64,000 nt of DNA from Lachancea mirantina (Eukaryota; Ascomycota; Saccharomycetes; Saccharomycetales; Saccharomycetaceae): positions 186,001 through 250,000 of the forward strand of contig LT598465.1 of the NCBI GenBank assembly GCA_900074745.1. The letters are read 5' to 3'. The first letter of the stretch is position 1, and every line of letters starts with the position of its first letter. Both the position numbers and the translations under genes were made by a program. The notes below the pieces were generated by a model. It had not been told where the DNA came from. It ran no database searches and saw only the letters and a list, made by a program, of their open reading frames with translations. Below are positions 18,653 to 28,988 of this stretch, in pieces.

Positions 18653-21600
18653 TTACCATTTGCTCAAATCATCAACCTTTTCTTGCAACTCTTTCTTGGC
18701 CTTCACCCGCATATAGAAAATGTCACAATTTTTGTTCGAGCAGAGTACCTCATTATGCAAACTTCCTGAACAGCGCTGGCACTGAGTCCATAGACGTGCA
18801 AACTTCTCTTCAAGCTCGCGCACGTCGTAAAGGGCTTTGATGTATAGTTCGCCAGATCTCTCCAGGCAGTTCTCACAGAGGGGCCCGCTTCCCTTCTTGA
18901 GAGGGCCCTTACAACCTTTGCATGTCTGCACTTTTTTGACAAATCCCATCAGGCCACCTTTTGCCATTCCGGACGAGATCTTAATGGATTTTACAATGAA
19001 CATCGCATTAGCCTGCTTTTCTCCAATAATTGGAGCGACTATGCTTATAATCGGATTTTGTAGCTGATTTGTGAGATAGTACTTTGAATCTATCTGGATG
19101 TTTTTTTCCAAGACATAAAGTGGATCCTCAGCTCTGTTGTAGAGTTTGTCGTTGCCTCCTATGACAACATAGTCCACACGATCTCCGACATTAGGTCCTA
19201 CACCATCTCGTTTTTTCATTCTCTCAGCTAGCAATGCATGCGGTTGTGGATTTGTGTAATTTGGGGCTAGAGTCTTTGATATGATAAGTTTTGAGATGTC
19301 TGCCTCATTGTGTAGAATTTTGGCAATCGTATCTCTTATGAATGATAGCGCACCGTCAACATTCCTCTCAATAAGAATCATTTTTAGCACTTTGTTCATA
19401 ACGATAGAAACCAGAGGACAGGAGTCACGTCGAACAGAGGCCAGTCCCTTTTGATCCAATTTATCAGGCTTCTCCGGTTTCGTCCAATAGAGGCCAGCAT
19501 ACCTTTTCTTATTGATCAAAAGATATGGATAATATACCTTTTCAAACTCCAAGTTTATCGGGTGTTTAAACAACGTGGAAACATACGCGGCAGCTTCTGC
19601 ACCCAGCCTCATGGCTTCTTCGAGTTCTTTGACACCAAATTTGACCATGACAGAATCGGTGTCACCATAGACAACCATCGCGTCATGTTTATAACCATTT
19701 TTCAGGCAATACTTTTCTTCGACAGCGTTTTTGGTAGTTTCGATCATAACACGCCCAAAAGAAGTAACCGAAGATGAAATTGGCAAACAGGGCAATTTTC
19801 CTATAGTAGCACCAGTAAAACCATACACCGAGTTTGCAGAGATTTTTAGAGCAAGTTGTCGACCATTAAGCACATCACGTTTAAAAGAGTCCTTCTCCTC
19901 TTTCAAATCTTTCTTCGCTCTTTTTCTGGCGCTGATTAGTTCTTCCAGAATTTCGGGTAAGATGCCACGACGAAGCTTTGAGGTGACGAAGTAGTCGCCA
20001 TTAGGCGTAATAATATAGTCCTCGTCTTTCACCAAATTTAAACGCTCAACAATACCTTTGCTGCACAATGTCGTATAGCACAGATTATGTGCCATCATAA
20101 TACTAGGGTAAAGAGAATTGAAATCTAAGGTTGCGATCGGCACGTCGTAATACCCTCTTATGGGTTCAATAACTGTAGCACCTTCATATTGTTCGTCTGA
20201 GCCCTGTGATTGCATGTTGGGAATGACCGTGTCAATTTGAAGACATTTACGAAACAATTGAGATACGACCTTAATTTGCTGACCGCGCGCCAGTAAATAA
20301 GTAAACGGCACACCTGTCACACGGGCCATCTCTGTGTAGTTGACTAGTGCCATGAGTTTTTCCATTAACCTCAGAGGTAAATATGCATCTTTCAAACAAT
20401 AGACTGCTAATCTCCTTCTCGTGTCGGCATCACCATTCTGAAGAGAGCTGATGATGCTGTGGTGAACGTCCTCTTTTTGTTCGCCCAAGAAGTGCGCCGA
20501 CACAGCATTCAAAGTGTACGACCTGAGCTTGTATTCCCTTTGAACAAATTGTATAAGATCCAGCTGTAAGCGGCCGTCAATATTGATCGTTTTAGACTCT
20601 CGTGTACCGTATGCCTTCGATGAGAAAATAGATTCTTTGACCTCTTGCTTGACTGTTTTGAGTCGGCCAAAGTATGGGAACTGTTCAATTTTCAGAGCCC
20701 GTGCTCTGTCTAGGAGATACGGCAAATCGAAATTGGCTGAGTTGTAACCGATGATCACATCTGGATCCACCTGAACGACGAAATCTCTCCAATGCTTGAG
20801 CATTTCATTCTCTGTCGCATGTTCGTGAATTTGAGACCCTGTAATGGATGCGCAAGTATTAACGGTAAACACATTGCGCACAAATGGCTTTGACTCGCCT
20901 GCAATACTTACGACGTTGGCAATCTGAATGACGGGATCTATCTCGGGTTCGGGAAACACACCTACTCTTCCAGCACATTCGATGTCGAAGGACAGGATAC
21001 GAAGAGGTGCCGACATCGCCCAGTCACCATCGGCTGGGTGTGCCTCTAAGTCTCTAAAATTGATGCGCAATTCAAACTGGCAGGTACTGATTCGGTCCGC
21101 TTTAGGGATCCAATGATATTTTCCCGCTGGAAGTGTGATCCAAGACATACCAACTATGCCACAATCTATCATCAATCGCAAAGGATACGCGATATTGTCA
21201 TAAGTCGTAGTGCCGCCGGAAAACCAATTTTCATTAAAATTGATATACCCACGCTCAAATGCTGTTCTAACTTTATTGATCCCACCTGGGGTTGTAGCGA
21301 AAACTTTGAGAAACGGAATGCTTGCAGTACCAGAATACCCCCAAATGGACTGGCGATTCACGATCTCCATGCTGTCGACAGCGTTGTCGTAATTGCTGTT
21401 CAGATAGTCTTGAAAAGCCTTGATATCGTGTTTTGTAAAATCGGATGGCGCAGGTACGTATAGGTAGTGTTTGAAACCGGTAACGTTGCAGAGAACAGAG
21501 CGTCCCTCTTGAGTAACCCCGAAAAACCGCACTATTGAGGAAGTATTTTCGTCCACCACACGTGGCAAAACGCTCTGCTCCGCGTCCAACTGCTGAAACG

Positions 21601-21940
21601 AAATGGAATCTTTTTTTGGGTCGAAATCTTCGGGGATCGGGCTTCGAGCCCATCCCAATTGCTGCTCTTCTTCGAGCGCAGCAACTTTCTCGTGATCCAT
21701 GGCCGACAGTTCTTCTTCGAACTTGCTTTTGCTCACTTTGTTCGACTCTTTAAGACCATCTTTCGAGACATAACCTCGTTCTCTTTGCTTCCGAAACTTG
21801 TCCGTTGGGATGATTTCAATGGTCGAAACGGGCTCACTCAAAGAGCTATGGTCATAAGACTGAATCCGAACTTTTTTCTCAACGGCCTCTGGTTGTTCTA
21901 GATCTTCATCTCCAGGTCTCTTGAGAGTGTCAGAACTCAT
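18653..21940 (-). CDS. POL3: POL3, catalytic subunit of DNA polymerase delta
   Basis: 1095 residues from the ATG at 21940, against about 1097 in S. cerevisiae; the frame runs nine codons upstream only to a GTG. Exonuclease motifs are FDIECAG (near 317), the [11 protein letters not shown] block and YCLKDAYLP. Polymerase motifs are [23 protein letters not shown] and YGDTDS (near 758-763). The C terminus has two Cys4 modules: [19 protein letters not shown] (CysA, PCNA-related) and [19 protein letters not shown] (CysB, iron-sulfur cluster, Pol31 contact). Proofreading and polymerase residues look intact. Two MCB boxes lie just upstream. It converges on DUN1 with a 66 bp gap. Confidence 0.99.
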   Translation of the reverse strand: MSSDTLKRPGDEDLEQPEAVEKKVRIQSYDHSSLSEPVSTIEIIPTDKFRKQRERGYVSKDGLKESNKVSKSKFEEELSAMDHEKVAALEEEQQLGWARSPIPEDFDPKKDSISFQQLDAEQSVLPRVVDENTSSIVRFFGVTQEGRSVLCNVTGFKHYLYVPAPSDFTKHDIKAFQDYLNSNYDNAVDSMEIVNRQSIWGYSGTASIPFLKVFATTPGGINKVRTAFERGYINFNENWFSGGTTTYDNIAYPLRLMIDCGIVGMSWITLPAGKYHWIPKADRISTCQFELRINFRDLEAHPADGDWAMSAPLRILSFDIECAGRVGVFPEPEIDPVIQIANVVSIAGESKPFVRNVFTVNTCASITGSQIHEHATENEMLKHWRDFVVQVDPDVIIGYNSANFDLPYLLDRARALKIEQFPYFGRLKTVKQEVKESIFSSKAYGTRESKTINIDGRLQLDLIQFVQREYKLRSYTLNAVSAHFLGEQKEDVHHSIISSLQNGDADTRRRLAVYCLKDAYLPLRLMEKLMALVNYTEMARVTGVPFTYLLARGQQIKVVSQLFRKCLQIDTVIPNMQSQGSDEQYEGATVIEPIRGYYDVPIATLDFNSLYPSIMMAHNLCYTTLCSKGIVERLNLVKDEDYIITPNGDYFVTSKLRRGILPEILEELISARKRAKKDLKEEKDSFKRDVLNGRQLALKISANSVYGFTGATIGKLPCLPISSSVTSFGRVMIETTKNAVEEKYCLKNGYKHDAMVVYGDTDSVMVKFGVKELEEAMRLGAEAAAYVSTLFKHPINLEFEKVYYPYLLINKKRYAGLYWTKPEKPDKLDQKGLASVRRDSCPLVSIVMNKVLKMILIERNVDGALSFIRDTIAKILHNEADISKLIISKTLAPNYTNPQPHALLAERMKKRDGVGPNVGDRVDYVVIGGNDKLYNRAEDPLYVLEKNIQIDSKYYLTNQLQNPIISIVAPIIGEKQANAMFIVKSIKISSGMAKGGLMGFVKKVQTCKGCKGPLKKGSGPLCENCLERSGELYIKALYDVRELEEKFARLWTQCQRCSGSLHNEVLCSNKNCDIFYMRVKAKKELQEKVDDLSKW

Positions 21941-22003
21941 GTTATTGTTCTCCGTTATACTTCCCACCGATCTTGATTCTGCTCATCTAACTACTGTCAT
22001 CAA

Positions 22004-22025
22004 ACGCGTTTTGTTATTTACGCGT
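22004..22025. promoter_or_regulatory. Paired MCB boxes (ACGCGT) of POL3
   Basis: Two perfect ACGCGT hexamers lie at 22004-22009 and 22020-22025, 16 bp apart start to start and 64 and 80 bp upstream of the POL3 ATG. In S. cerevisiae MCB boxes bound by MBF (Mbp1-Swi6) drive late-G1 expression of replication genes including POL3, so the pair indicates the same control here. Confidence 0.85.
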
Positions 22026-22344
22026 TACTTATATGATTGTCATTGTGTACGTATATAACTCATTCTCTACCTGTTGGCTTCATGACTTAGTGCCAGTTTC
22101 CAATCAATATTAAGCTAGTTCACCGCCTTCGCATGATTAGTTTGATCTACATGGGTACTTTTAAAAGCTTGGAAAATCCTACAGGCTTCAAAACCAAATG
22201 TATCTAACTTCTTGAACTCAAATATCAACATTCGACAAGATGAATAAATTATCCATCATATTAATTGGCAAGATATCGACAATCCAAGGCATAAATTCGA
22301 CTTCCTTCCCGAACTTGTTTCTAATGGTTCGCAATTCCATGGAT

Positions 22345-22350
22345 CACGTG
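22345..22350. promoter_or_regulatory. CACGTG in ATCACGTGAT palindrome
   Basis: The symmetric 10-mer ATCACGTGAT is the preferred Cbf1 context. It lies about 400 bp from POL3 and 800 bp from HLJ1, so its target is unclear. Confidence 0.4.
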
Positions 22351-22699
22351 ATTTTGTCGCTCTATTCAATTCTGACATTGCCATTGTCATTAAATCATCA
22401 AGAAACATAAAGTCCTGGAACGGAGAGTGTGGACGAAATATATAAATATGTAGCCCTTTCTGCCCAAGATAATTACTATATGCGCGAGGATCCGCTTTTT
22501 CGACTGAAAGAACAAATTATTGAAAAGACTATCTTGATATGAACTGTTATTTCCCAACCGGGGGAACCAAATACAAAACAAAGAACGCGGAAAAAAGTAA
22601 GATAAAGAGTGAAGTATAATGCTGGAAAGAACCAGATAGATCGTTCAGTTTTGTTGGCTTGTGTCTTTTTAATACAAAATGACCATGACCCATGTTTTC

Positions 22700-22705
22700 C
22701 ACGTG
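22700..22705. promoter_or_regulatory. CACGTG E-box upstream of HLJ1
   Basis: A perfect CACGTG (context TTCCACGTGACC) about 450 bp upstream of the HLJ1 ATG. It is compatible with Cbf1 or Pho4 type binding; no further evidence. Confidence 0.35.
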
Positions 22706-23152
22706 ACCTCGTTTCTTTATCGTTTTCCAACAATGAATTACTAGGCCACAGGCTAGAATTAAAGTTGACAGTGAGAACGGGCAAAAAGGGCTACTTTAGC
22801 GCTTGAATCCTAGACCTCACGACGATTTCTAGCTGGCAAGATCTGCTCATCGGCAAGTTGCTCATTTAGCGAGGTTTTCAGTGTCAAATTTGGAGCGATA
22901 TCGGGTACAAATCGAGTACAATTGGTGGAAACTTGTCAAGACAGATAATTGGGCCACTACAAACGGTAGCAAGCTTATTTTGGTCTTAGAATCATAAGGA
23001 TAGAACATCATTTACCTCAACTTATACACACGATCGTTTAGGCCGTCACAGTAAAGTTTTGCACAGCATAGACAAGAAGTTTTAACATCAAACTCAAGCC
23101 GCAGTCCGAACCAGAAATAACACACGCGCCGAATCTCACACCACAGTCAAAA

Positions 23153-23881
23153 ATGTCAGAAAACGAGTACAGTGAGGATCAAGAGAAGATTACGTTATCC
23201 ATATTGGGGCATGAAAAGTCTGCTTTCTACGAACTTCTTCATGTCGAAAAGAAAGCCTCTGACAACGAGATCAAAAAGGCCTATAGGAAACTGGCTATAA
23301 AACTCCATCCGGACAAGAACAAACATCCTCGTGCCAGCGAGGCTTTCAAAAGAATAAATAGAGCCTTTGAAGTGCTAAGCGATGAACAGAAACGAAGGAT
23401 GTTCGATCAACTTGGATACGATCCCGACGACCGGAGCGCAGCGCGCGATCCCTTCTCTAGTGGTGCTGCAAGTAGCAGTTCCGGCTTCCGGTCGAGTGGG
23501 TTTGGTCCCCAGGGAATGTTTTATAGACAAGCCGCAGGAAGGCCCCCACAGGACATTTTTGATTTCCTATTTAACGCTCATGCCGCTGGCGGTGGCCATC
23601 CATTTAACGGTGGACCCTTTGGCGGACCCTTTGGAGGCGCTTTTGGAAGCCCTTTTGATGGACCTTTTGGTGGTGGCGGAACAACTTTCACATTCGGTGG
23701 CCCTAATGGCTTCAAAGTCTACACTAATGGTCAAGGTGCAAGAAGGCCGGCCGCAGGGGCTTCCACACAGACGGATGAGCAGGCTGAGAATAGAGAAATT
23801 CACCAGATTATACGAATTTTGGTGCCGCTTCTTTTCATATTGTTCCTTCCTATGTTGGAGAGGTTACTTTTCGGTTCTTGA
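23153..23881 (+). CDS. HLJ1: HLJ1, ER-membrane Hsp40 co-chaperone
   Basis: 242 residues (S. cerevisiae about 224). The J domain (about 24-88) has the HPDK tripeptide-Lys motif in KLHPDKNKHPRASEAF. A Gly/Phe-rich region follows (about 105-190) with repeated GGPFGGPFGGAFG units, then a C-terminal hydrophobic anchor (about 222-240, IIRILVPLLFILFLPML). No N-terminal signal is present, so the J domain faces the cytosol from a tail anchor in the ER. Hlj1 stimulates Ssa-family Hsp70 in ER-associated degradation with Ydj1. The neighbouring DNF3 matches S. cerevisiae YMR161W-YMR162C. Confidence 0.94.
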   Translation: MSENEYSEDQEKITLSILGHEKSAFYELLHVEKKASDNEIKKAYRKLAIKLHPDKNKHPRASEAFKRINRAFEVLSDEQKRRMFDQLGYDPDDRSAARDPFSSGAASSSSGFRSSGFGPQGMFYRQAAGRPPQDIFDFLFNAHAAGGGHPFNGGPFGGPFGGAFGSPFDGPFGGGGTTFTFGGPNGFKVYTNGQGARRPAAGASTQTDEQAENREIHQIIRILVPLLFILFLPMLERLLFGS

Positions 23882-24040
23882 GTTATCTTGAGATGCCATT
23901 GTTACGCACTTCTTTAGTACAGGGCATATCCACTTCAGAACGATGCGAGCGCCAGTTGTATAATGTCTAGTCCAACTAATGCAAATTTGCCTGTTATTGT
24001 TTTACAAATGATTACTTTGAACCGTATATTCGAGATCAGC

Positions 24041-27000
24041 TCATTCTAAATCTCTTAACCTTTTCGCTATAATGGCGTCGACATCTTCATCTGCTTCTTG
24101 AGACTTGAGTTTGAATCTAAGCTTCTTACCAAGCTTCCCGCTGATACCTTTGCTGTTATCGCCCTTGTCCTGTAAAGATTCTTCAGAGGATCTACGTTTG
24201 AAGTTTCTGCCGCCAGACAGACTTTCCGCTCTTTCTGATCCGAAAGCCGCAGTCGCTTGCTCTATCGAAGTGACAGAGCCTCTCTTACTGTAGTGATCCA
24301 CGTTTCGTCTAAACTTTAATTTGCTCTTTGTATCTCCATCCACAACATCCTTGCCACGTTTGATTACCTTATCTGCATAGCGCGTCAAAGTTCCCGGATC
24401 TTTATCCCAAGTCCATCCTTGCTTCAACTCATTGTAAGCGCTCAATTCTAGTCTCTTCCGTATTTCACTTTTCTGTTCGAGTTCAGCGAATACATCGGAG
24501 TCAGTAGGCATAATCATCACCTTAAATGTTTGAATTACGATGTCCACAATTGCTGGCAAAAAGACGAGGACAACAATAGCTGCCCCAAAAGTAGGATCAC
24601 TCCCAAAACGGTCATATAGGCCTGAAGGCACATCATAGATGATGTCACTTTTTGAAAACCTGGGTATAATAGCACACCAAATCACCCACCCGAAAATTGA
24701 AATGATTAGCGATCCAAAAGCTAGAAAGTTTCTGTTACGCATTTCCACAATTTGACACTTGAAGTTGATTAAGACAACGATTGCGGTGAAATTGATCATT
24801 CCTTGTGGATATGCGGTGTTGTCAGACAAAGCAGTAAATCCCCAGATTTGCCAATTCAGAAAAGTGATCAAAACCGCGTTACCAGCTGCGAAAACCATCC
24901 ATTGTATGAAAACCTTCATGTTGAAGCATTCTGATAGGCGTCCTAGCGCATATAGCTCAGGCACGGCAATGAGGGTTGAGGGCTTGAGATCTTTTTCAAA
25001 CATCCCTATACACAGAACAGGCAAGGATGTGAAAAGGGTATTGAACATCGAGAGTGATGCCGGCTCGTAAAACGATGTCCCCGAAAACATGGTCTCCCTT
25101 TGGTATATCATTTGGGTGAGATAAAACATAACTTCCTTGTAGAATGTACAGAGAACAAATTTGGAAGTTCTGATGTAATTATATCTACCATGCACCATGA
25201 GGAGTTTGAGGAGAAATCTAAATTGAGCAATCGAGTAGTCTGACGATCTTGAGGCTTGTAATCCTTCTTTCCCAGCTATGCCAACACCAATGTCAGCTGA
25301 TTGAATCATAGCAATATCATTTGCTCCGTCTCCAATCGCTAATGTCACTAACTTCCTGTCTGTATTCCGCATATGGGACACCATCAAGGCCTTCTGGGAT
25401 GGTGACGCCCTGCAGCAGATCACAGAATCGGTTTTAGTGCACAACTCAACAAATACAGACATGAGAGTTGGATTACTTTCATATATGCCCAACGTGGCGC
25501 CATCAATAACTACCACACAGTGTGCGATGTTGCCGTGATCGATTTCTTGAGATAATGCGCTCATTTTGGAAGACAAATTCTCATCTTCGGCAGAAAGGAT
25601 AACTAATGTTGAGTAATCAAAAATGAGTTTGCAAGAGTAGCCGATGTTGATAGCAGTTTCCCTCTTATCACCAGTGAGCATCCACATCTTTATACCTGCT
25701 CTCCTGATTTTTTCAATTGCGTCTGAGACACCTTCTTGCAGCTTATCCTCGATTCCCGTCGCTCCTAAAAGTACTAAATCGGTTTCGATCGACTCGCTGA
25801 CTGCCGCAAGCTTGGCTTTCCTACCGTCGAGGCTCGTTTTCGCCTCATGGTGTTCTTCATTCCATTTTTCATATTCGTCCATCTTTATCCATTTAAAGCC
25901 GAAAAGTAGCGTTCTCAAGCCATTTGTCGAAAATTCGTCAATGGCTTGCAAAGTTCTTTCGATGATGAACTCTTCATTTTGAGCAAGATCGTCGTTGCCG
26001 ACGTAATCTTCCATAGCTACTCGGTACTCATCATTAATCAAATTTGTAGGCGTTCTTGCTATAGAGCCGGATGAGCCTGCATTCGCTGAACTCGAGCCAG
26101 CCGAGATTCCTGTTGCGGCGTTATAGCGTTCCTTCTGTTGTTTATGGAAGGATTTGCGACTTCTAGAATATATGTCCTTAACTTCGCCATCAGCCCTTTG
26201 AACACTGGTTAAGAAGTCGTCGATCGAATTTATCTGTCCTTCGGCATCCCCAGAGCCTAGACTTTTTCGCGATAAACTCTTCCGCGCCGCAGTGAGTGAC
26301 AAACTCGTTCTTGGTACGCGACTAGATGATGTCCTGCGTAACGCAAAGCTGTTTCTACCTCTTATGTCATCTTCCAAGGATTTGCGCTGTTGCAGAACCA
26401 CTTCTGCCTCAGCAATTTTCCTCTCGTTAGTTAAATTCCTCAATTCACCAGCTTTCTGGTCGGCAAGATCACGGTTGTAGAGTCTTTCTAGTATTACATT
26501 ATCGGCACCTTTGCAAATCAAGAGAACCCTATCCCTTTCGTCTGGTAATCGCACCAGCACTGACATTCTCTTACGATTCGAATCGAACTCGATCGTGTTC
26601 AATACCTCGTACTCCTCGACTCTTGGTTTCGAATCGAATCCATTTGGAAATGATTTTATTGTCAGCGTGTTTGCGTTTCTATTCATTACAACGTAGCCCA
26701 TGTCGCGAGCAGCAGTGACTAATGCCAGTTCGTCAGGCGATGCAGATTGATATTCAATGGCATCTTCAAAATTAGAAGAAGTTCTCTTTGGTACGCATGA
26801 ATGACAAAGCGCAAGGCATAAAAGGAAAAATTTTGCCTTTTGAGCGAAAACTGTGTCTGGCGCGGTTTGAATGTATTCTATCAAATCTACCGAGGACCTT
26901 ATACCTTCCAGATCGACATTGCTGTCAAATCTTTGTACAACCGTTGGAACATTGCGATCAACTTCATCACGAATTCTCGAAGCCATGCTTGGTCTGCCAG

Positions 27001-28822
27001 TGTAAATTGCAGAGCTATTTCCTTTGTATTCAACTGAGGTCCTTGCAGATTTGGAAGGAGCAATACCTTCTTTTTCAAACCTTTCCAGGACATGGTGCTC
27101 GTCAACGGAAAGCTCATCGACGGTAATAGTCTTGTGAATACTAGATTCCGAACTAGAGGCATTCGAATCATTGTCGTGAAGCCAGGAGCTACCGCAAACA
27201 GAAAATCGCCTAAAAATCATCTTGTTATCCGTTAGAGTGCCAGTCTTATCACTGAAAATGTAAGAAACTTGGCCCAATTCTTCCAAAATGGTAGCTGTGC
27301 GAGATTCGCACGCAGTATTTGTTTCCGCGTGATACATGTCAATATCCCATTCCATTAACTTGCTTTGCATTGCCTTGATGATTTCTGTAGTCACGTAAAG
27401 GGAAAGTGGGATCAAGGTGTTGTACATGATAATGAAAGACATGACTGTAGCCGCCTCACCGGCATCCTGTTGAAATAAATACCATGCAAAGTTCGTGTCC
27501 ACGTAGCGTTTTTTGATCAAACGTTGACCCATGAATGAAAACATGGACATGGAAGCCACGATAAAAACCATAAATATGACAATTGCGTTTATTCTGGTTT
27601 GTAACTTAGGTGCCTTGATTCTTGGATTTCTAATGGCATTCATGCGGATTTTGGTCTCTTCACCTGTAAAAATGACCATGCAAATGACGTTTTGTGTATT
27701 TCTTAAAATGCTACCCCGATATATTACGTTATCTGGGCCTACCGTATGTTTTTCAACCGTATCATTGTTTTGTTCGCTGCTGAGTTCCAGTTTGCCTTCG
27801 AAATTGTATAGATCCAAATTTGGATCCTCTACAGTCACAACGGCTTCAAAGTTCGAAAGCCCAGATGCCTGGTGCAACGTTTTACTAACCCCGGCCAGCG
27901 GCTGTTTATTTTTTAAGTTCGTTTCCCCATCCAATGCCATGGTTTCGACGAAACACTCGTCGTTTTCACCGTCACATGCAAGAACTAAAGCGTCTGCTGG
28001 AATCCAGTCGTCTTGGTTCAAGAGTAAGATATCGCCAACTTTAACGTTTTTCCATTCTTTTTCCGCGATGTGAATGTTGTGACGAGAGCTTAAAAGTTCC
28101 CAGTTGGTGAAAACATCCCAATCCTCACTGCCCGTCCCTGCGACGCTCGAATTCTCGACCGGCTTCGATGGCGTCGTCAGTGCGCTCGTGGAAGTTGCGG
28201 TATTTTGCCATTTTGGCAAGTTGTAAAATTGACTCGAATCGCGACTTGCGCCAGACCCTTTCACGACAACTTTCGTCCTCTTATTGTTCTCCTGTTTGTC
28301 CAACTTGTGGCGTCGAAAATCGTCCCACGCTTCACGTGCCATGGATATGCCCATAAAGATCAGTAACGGGATAATCGTCGTATATGTACCGGTAGTCGAC
28401 CATGACGGTATCATTTGCAAAATGGCCACGAGCAAAAAATACGCATTTGCAATTTTCGAAAACTGTGCATACAGTTGCCGCGGCAGAAATGACCACACGG
28501 TATATCTCGACGACGTAATCACATTGTTCAAGTATGCTTTCCCCGTTCTTTCATCGGTTAACTCTTCCCTCTTGTTCACGGAAACCGGTATAATTCGCCC
28601 ATTTTTAGTGCTTCGCAATCTCCTATGGTTTAAAAGCTTATCTAAGATGGTTTCGAATCCCCAAGACTTGATCTCGTCTCTTGCATCATCTATCGGCTCA
28701 TTTTCATCAATTCCTTCGAGTTCTATCTCTTCCCGGTGCTCTCTATGAATTTTATCGTGCAATTGCTTGTTGAACAACTGAGTTCGTAACGAGTGCGCTC
28801 TCTTCCTCTTATGACTGCCCAT
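24041..28822 (-). CDS. DNF3: DNF3, P4-type ATPase phospholipid flippase
   Basis: 1593 residues (S. cerevisiae about 1656). Motifs in order: LDGETNLK of the actuator domain, the IPLSLYVTTEII helix typical of P4-ATPases, phosphorylation motif SDKTGTLTDNKM, nucleotide-domain KGADNVILER, hinge MLTGDKRETAINIGYS, and GDGANDIAMIQSADIGVGI, followed by six C-terminal membrane segments. Dnf3 flips phosphatidylserine and phosphatidylethanolamine-type lipids at the trans-Golgi and bud/shmoo membrane with the Cdc50-family subunit Crf1. Long Ser-rich insertions in the nucleotide domain are typical of Dnf3 rather than Drs2 or Dnf1/2. Confidence 0.95.
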   Translation of the reverse strand: MGSHKRKRAHSLRTQLFNKQLHDKIHREHREEIELEGIDENEPIDDARDEIKSWGFETILDKLLNHRRLRSTKNGRIIPVSVNKREELTDERTGKAYLNNVITSSRYTVWSFLPRQLYAQFSKIANAYFLLVAILQMIPSWSTTGTYTTIIPLLIFMGISMAREAWDDFRRHKLDKQENNKRTKVVVKGSGASRDSSQFYNLPKWQNTATSTSALTTPSKPVENSSVAGTGSEDWDVFTNWELLSSRHNIHIAEKEWKNVKVGDILLLNQDDWIPADALVLACDGENDECFVETMALDGETNLKNKQPLAGVSKTLHQASGLSNFEAVVTVEDPNLDLYNFEGKLELSSEQNNDTVEKHTVGPDNVIYRGSILRNTQNVICMVIFTGEETKIRMNAIRNPRIKAPKLQTRINAIVIFMVFIVASMSMFSFMGQRLIKKRYVDTNFAWYLFQQDAGEAATVMSFIIMYNTLIPLSLYVTTEIIKAMQSKLMEWDIDMYHAETNTACESRTATILEELGQVSYIFSDKTGTLTDNKMIFRRFSVCGSSWLHDNDSNASSSESSIHKTITVDELSVDEHHVLERFEKEGIAPSKSARTSVEYKGNSSAIYTGRPSMASRIRDEVDRNVPTVVQRFDSNVDLEGIRSSVDLIEYIQTAPDTVFAQKAKFFLLCLALCHSCVPKRTSSNFEDAIEYQSASPDELALVTAARDMGYVVMNRNANTLTIKSFPNGFDSKPRVEEYEVLNTIEFDSNRKRMSVLVRLPDERDRVLLICKGADNVILERLYNRDLADQKAGELRNLTNERKIAEAEVVLQQRKSLEDDIRGRNSFALRRTSSSRVPRTSLSLTAARKSLSRKSLGSGDAEGQINSIDDFLTSVQRADGEVKDIYSRSRKSFHKQQKERYNAATGISAGSSSANAGSSGSIARTPTNLINDEYRVAMEDYVGNDDLAQNEEFIIERTLQAIDEFSTNGLRTLLFGFKWIKMDEYEKWNEEHHEAKTSLDGRKAKLAAVSESIETDLVLLGATGIEDKLQEGVSDAIEKIRRAGIKMWMLTGDKRETAINIGYSCKLIFDYSTLVILSAEDENLSSKMSALSQEIDHGNIAHCVVVIDGATLGIYESNPTLMSVFVELCTKTDSVICCRASPSQKALMVSHMRNTDRKLVTLAIGDGANDIAMIQSADIGVGIAGKEGLQASRSSDYSIAQFRFLLKLLMVHGRYNYIRTSKFVLCTFYKEVMFYLTQMIYQRETMFSGTSFYEPASLSMFNTLFTSLPVLCIGMFEKDLKPSTLIAVPELYALGRLSECFNMKVFIQWMVFAAGNAVLITFLNWQIWGFTALSDNTAYPQGMINFTAIVVLINFKCQIVEMRNRNFLAFGSLIISIFGWVIWCAIIPRFSKSDIIYDVPSGLYDRFGSDPTFGAAIVVLVFLPAIVDIVIQTFKVMIMPTDSDVFAELEQKSEIRKRLELSAYNELKQGWTWDKDPGTLTRYADKVIKRGKDVVDGDTKSKLKFRRNVDHYSKRGSVTSIEQATAAFGSERAESLSGGRNFKRRSSEESLQDKGDNSKGISGKLGKKLRFKLKSQEADEDVDAIIAKRLRDLE

Positions 28823-28988
28823 GGTCGGGTACCAGCTCTACTTGTGTGCGTTCTTGTCTTTGGTTCGGTAATGCTTCTTGTACTATTTCTCTCATTTATA
28901 TATATATATATCATATTTATATATACATAAGTAGATATTACAAGCCTCAAAGAAAATGAACATCGAAAGATCAAAAAATTGAGAACAA
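28823..28988. promoter_or_regulatory. Short divergent promoter DNF3 / UAP1 with TA-repeat
   Basis: Only 166 bp separate the two ATGs. A (TA)7 tract at 28897-28911 and further TATATA at 28919-28925 could serve as TATA elements, 64-92 bp upstream of UAP1 and about 75-100 bp upstream of DNF3 on the other strand. The small upstream ORF of UAP1 is listed separately. Confidence 0.6.
28956..28982 (+). other. Candidate upstream ORF of UAP1 (8 codons)
   Basis: An ATG followed by seven sense codons and TGA ends 6 nt before the UAP1 start. The peptide would be MNIERSKN. If transcription starts 5' of 28956, as the TATA tract at 28897-28925 allows, ribosomes would meet this frame first. If it starts later, the uORF is absent from the mRNA. 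Confidence 0.4.

Larger units (their letters stand above)
21941..23152. other. Long divergent promoter region POL3 / HLJ1
   Basis: At 1212 bp this is the largest protein-gene-free interval in the window apart from the tRNA-Val region. The POL3 side holds two MCB boxes. Further in are an ATCACGTGAT palindrome (22343-22352) and a second CACGTG (22700-22705). Open frames on both strands at about 22476-22806 overlap each other and show no family signal. No tRNA or recognised snRNA was found. Confidence 0.5.

Noticed and set aside
22476-22806. Open frames of 102 codons (minus) and 65 codons (plus) between POL3 and HLJ1
   Set aside because: They overlap each other, have no recognisable family pattern, and lie in regulatory DNA.
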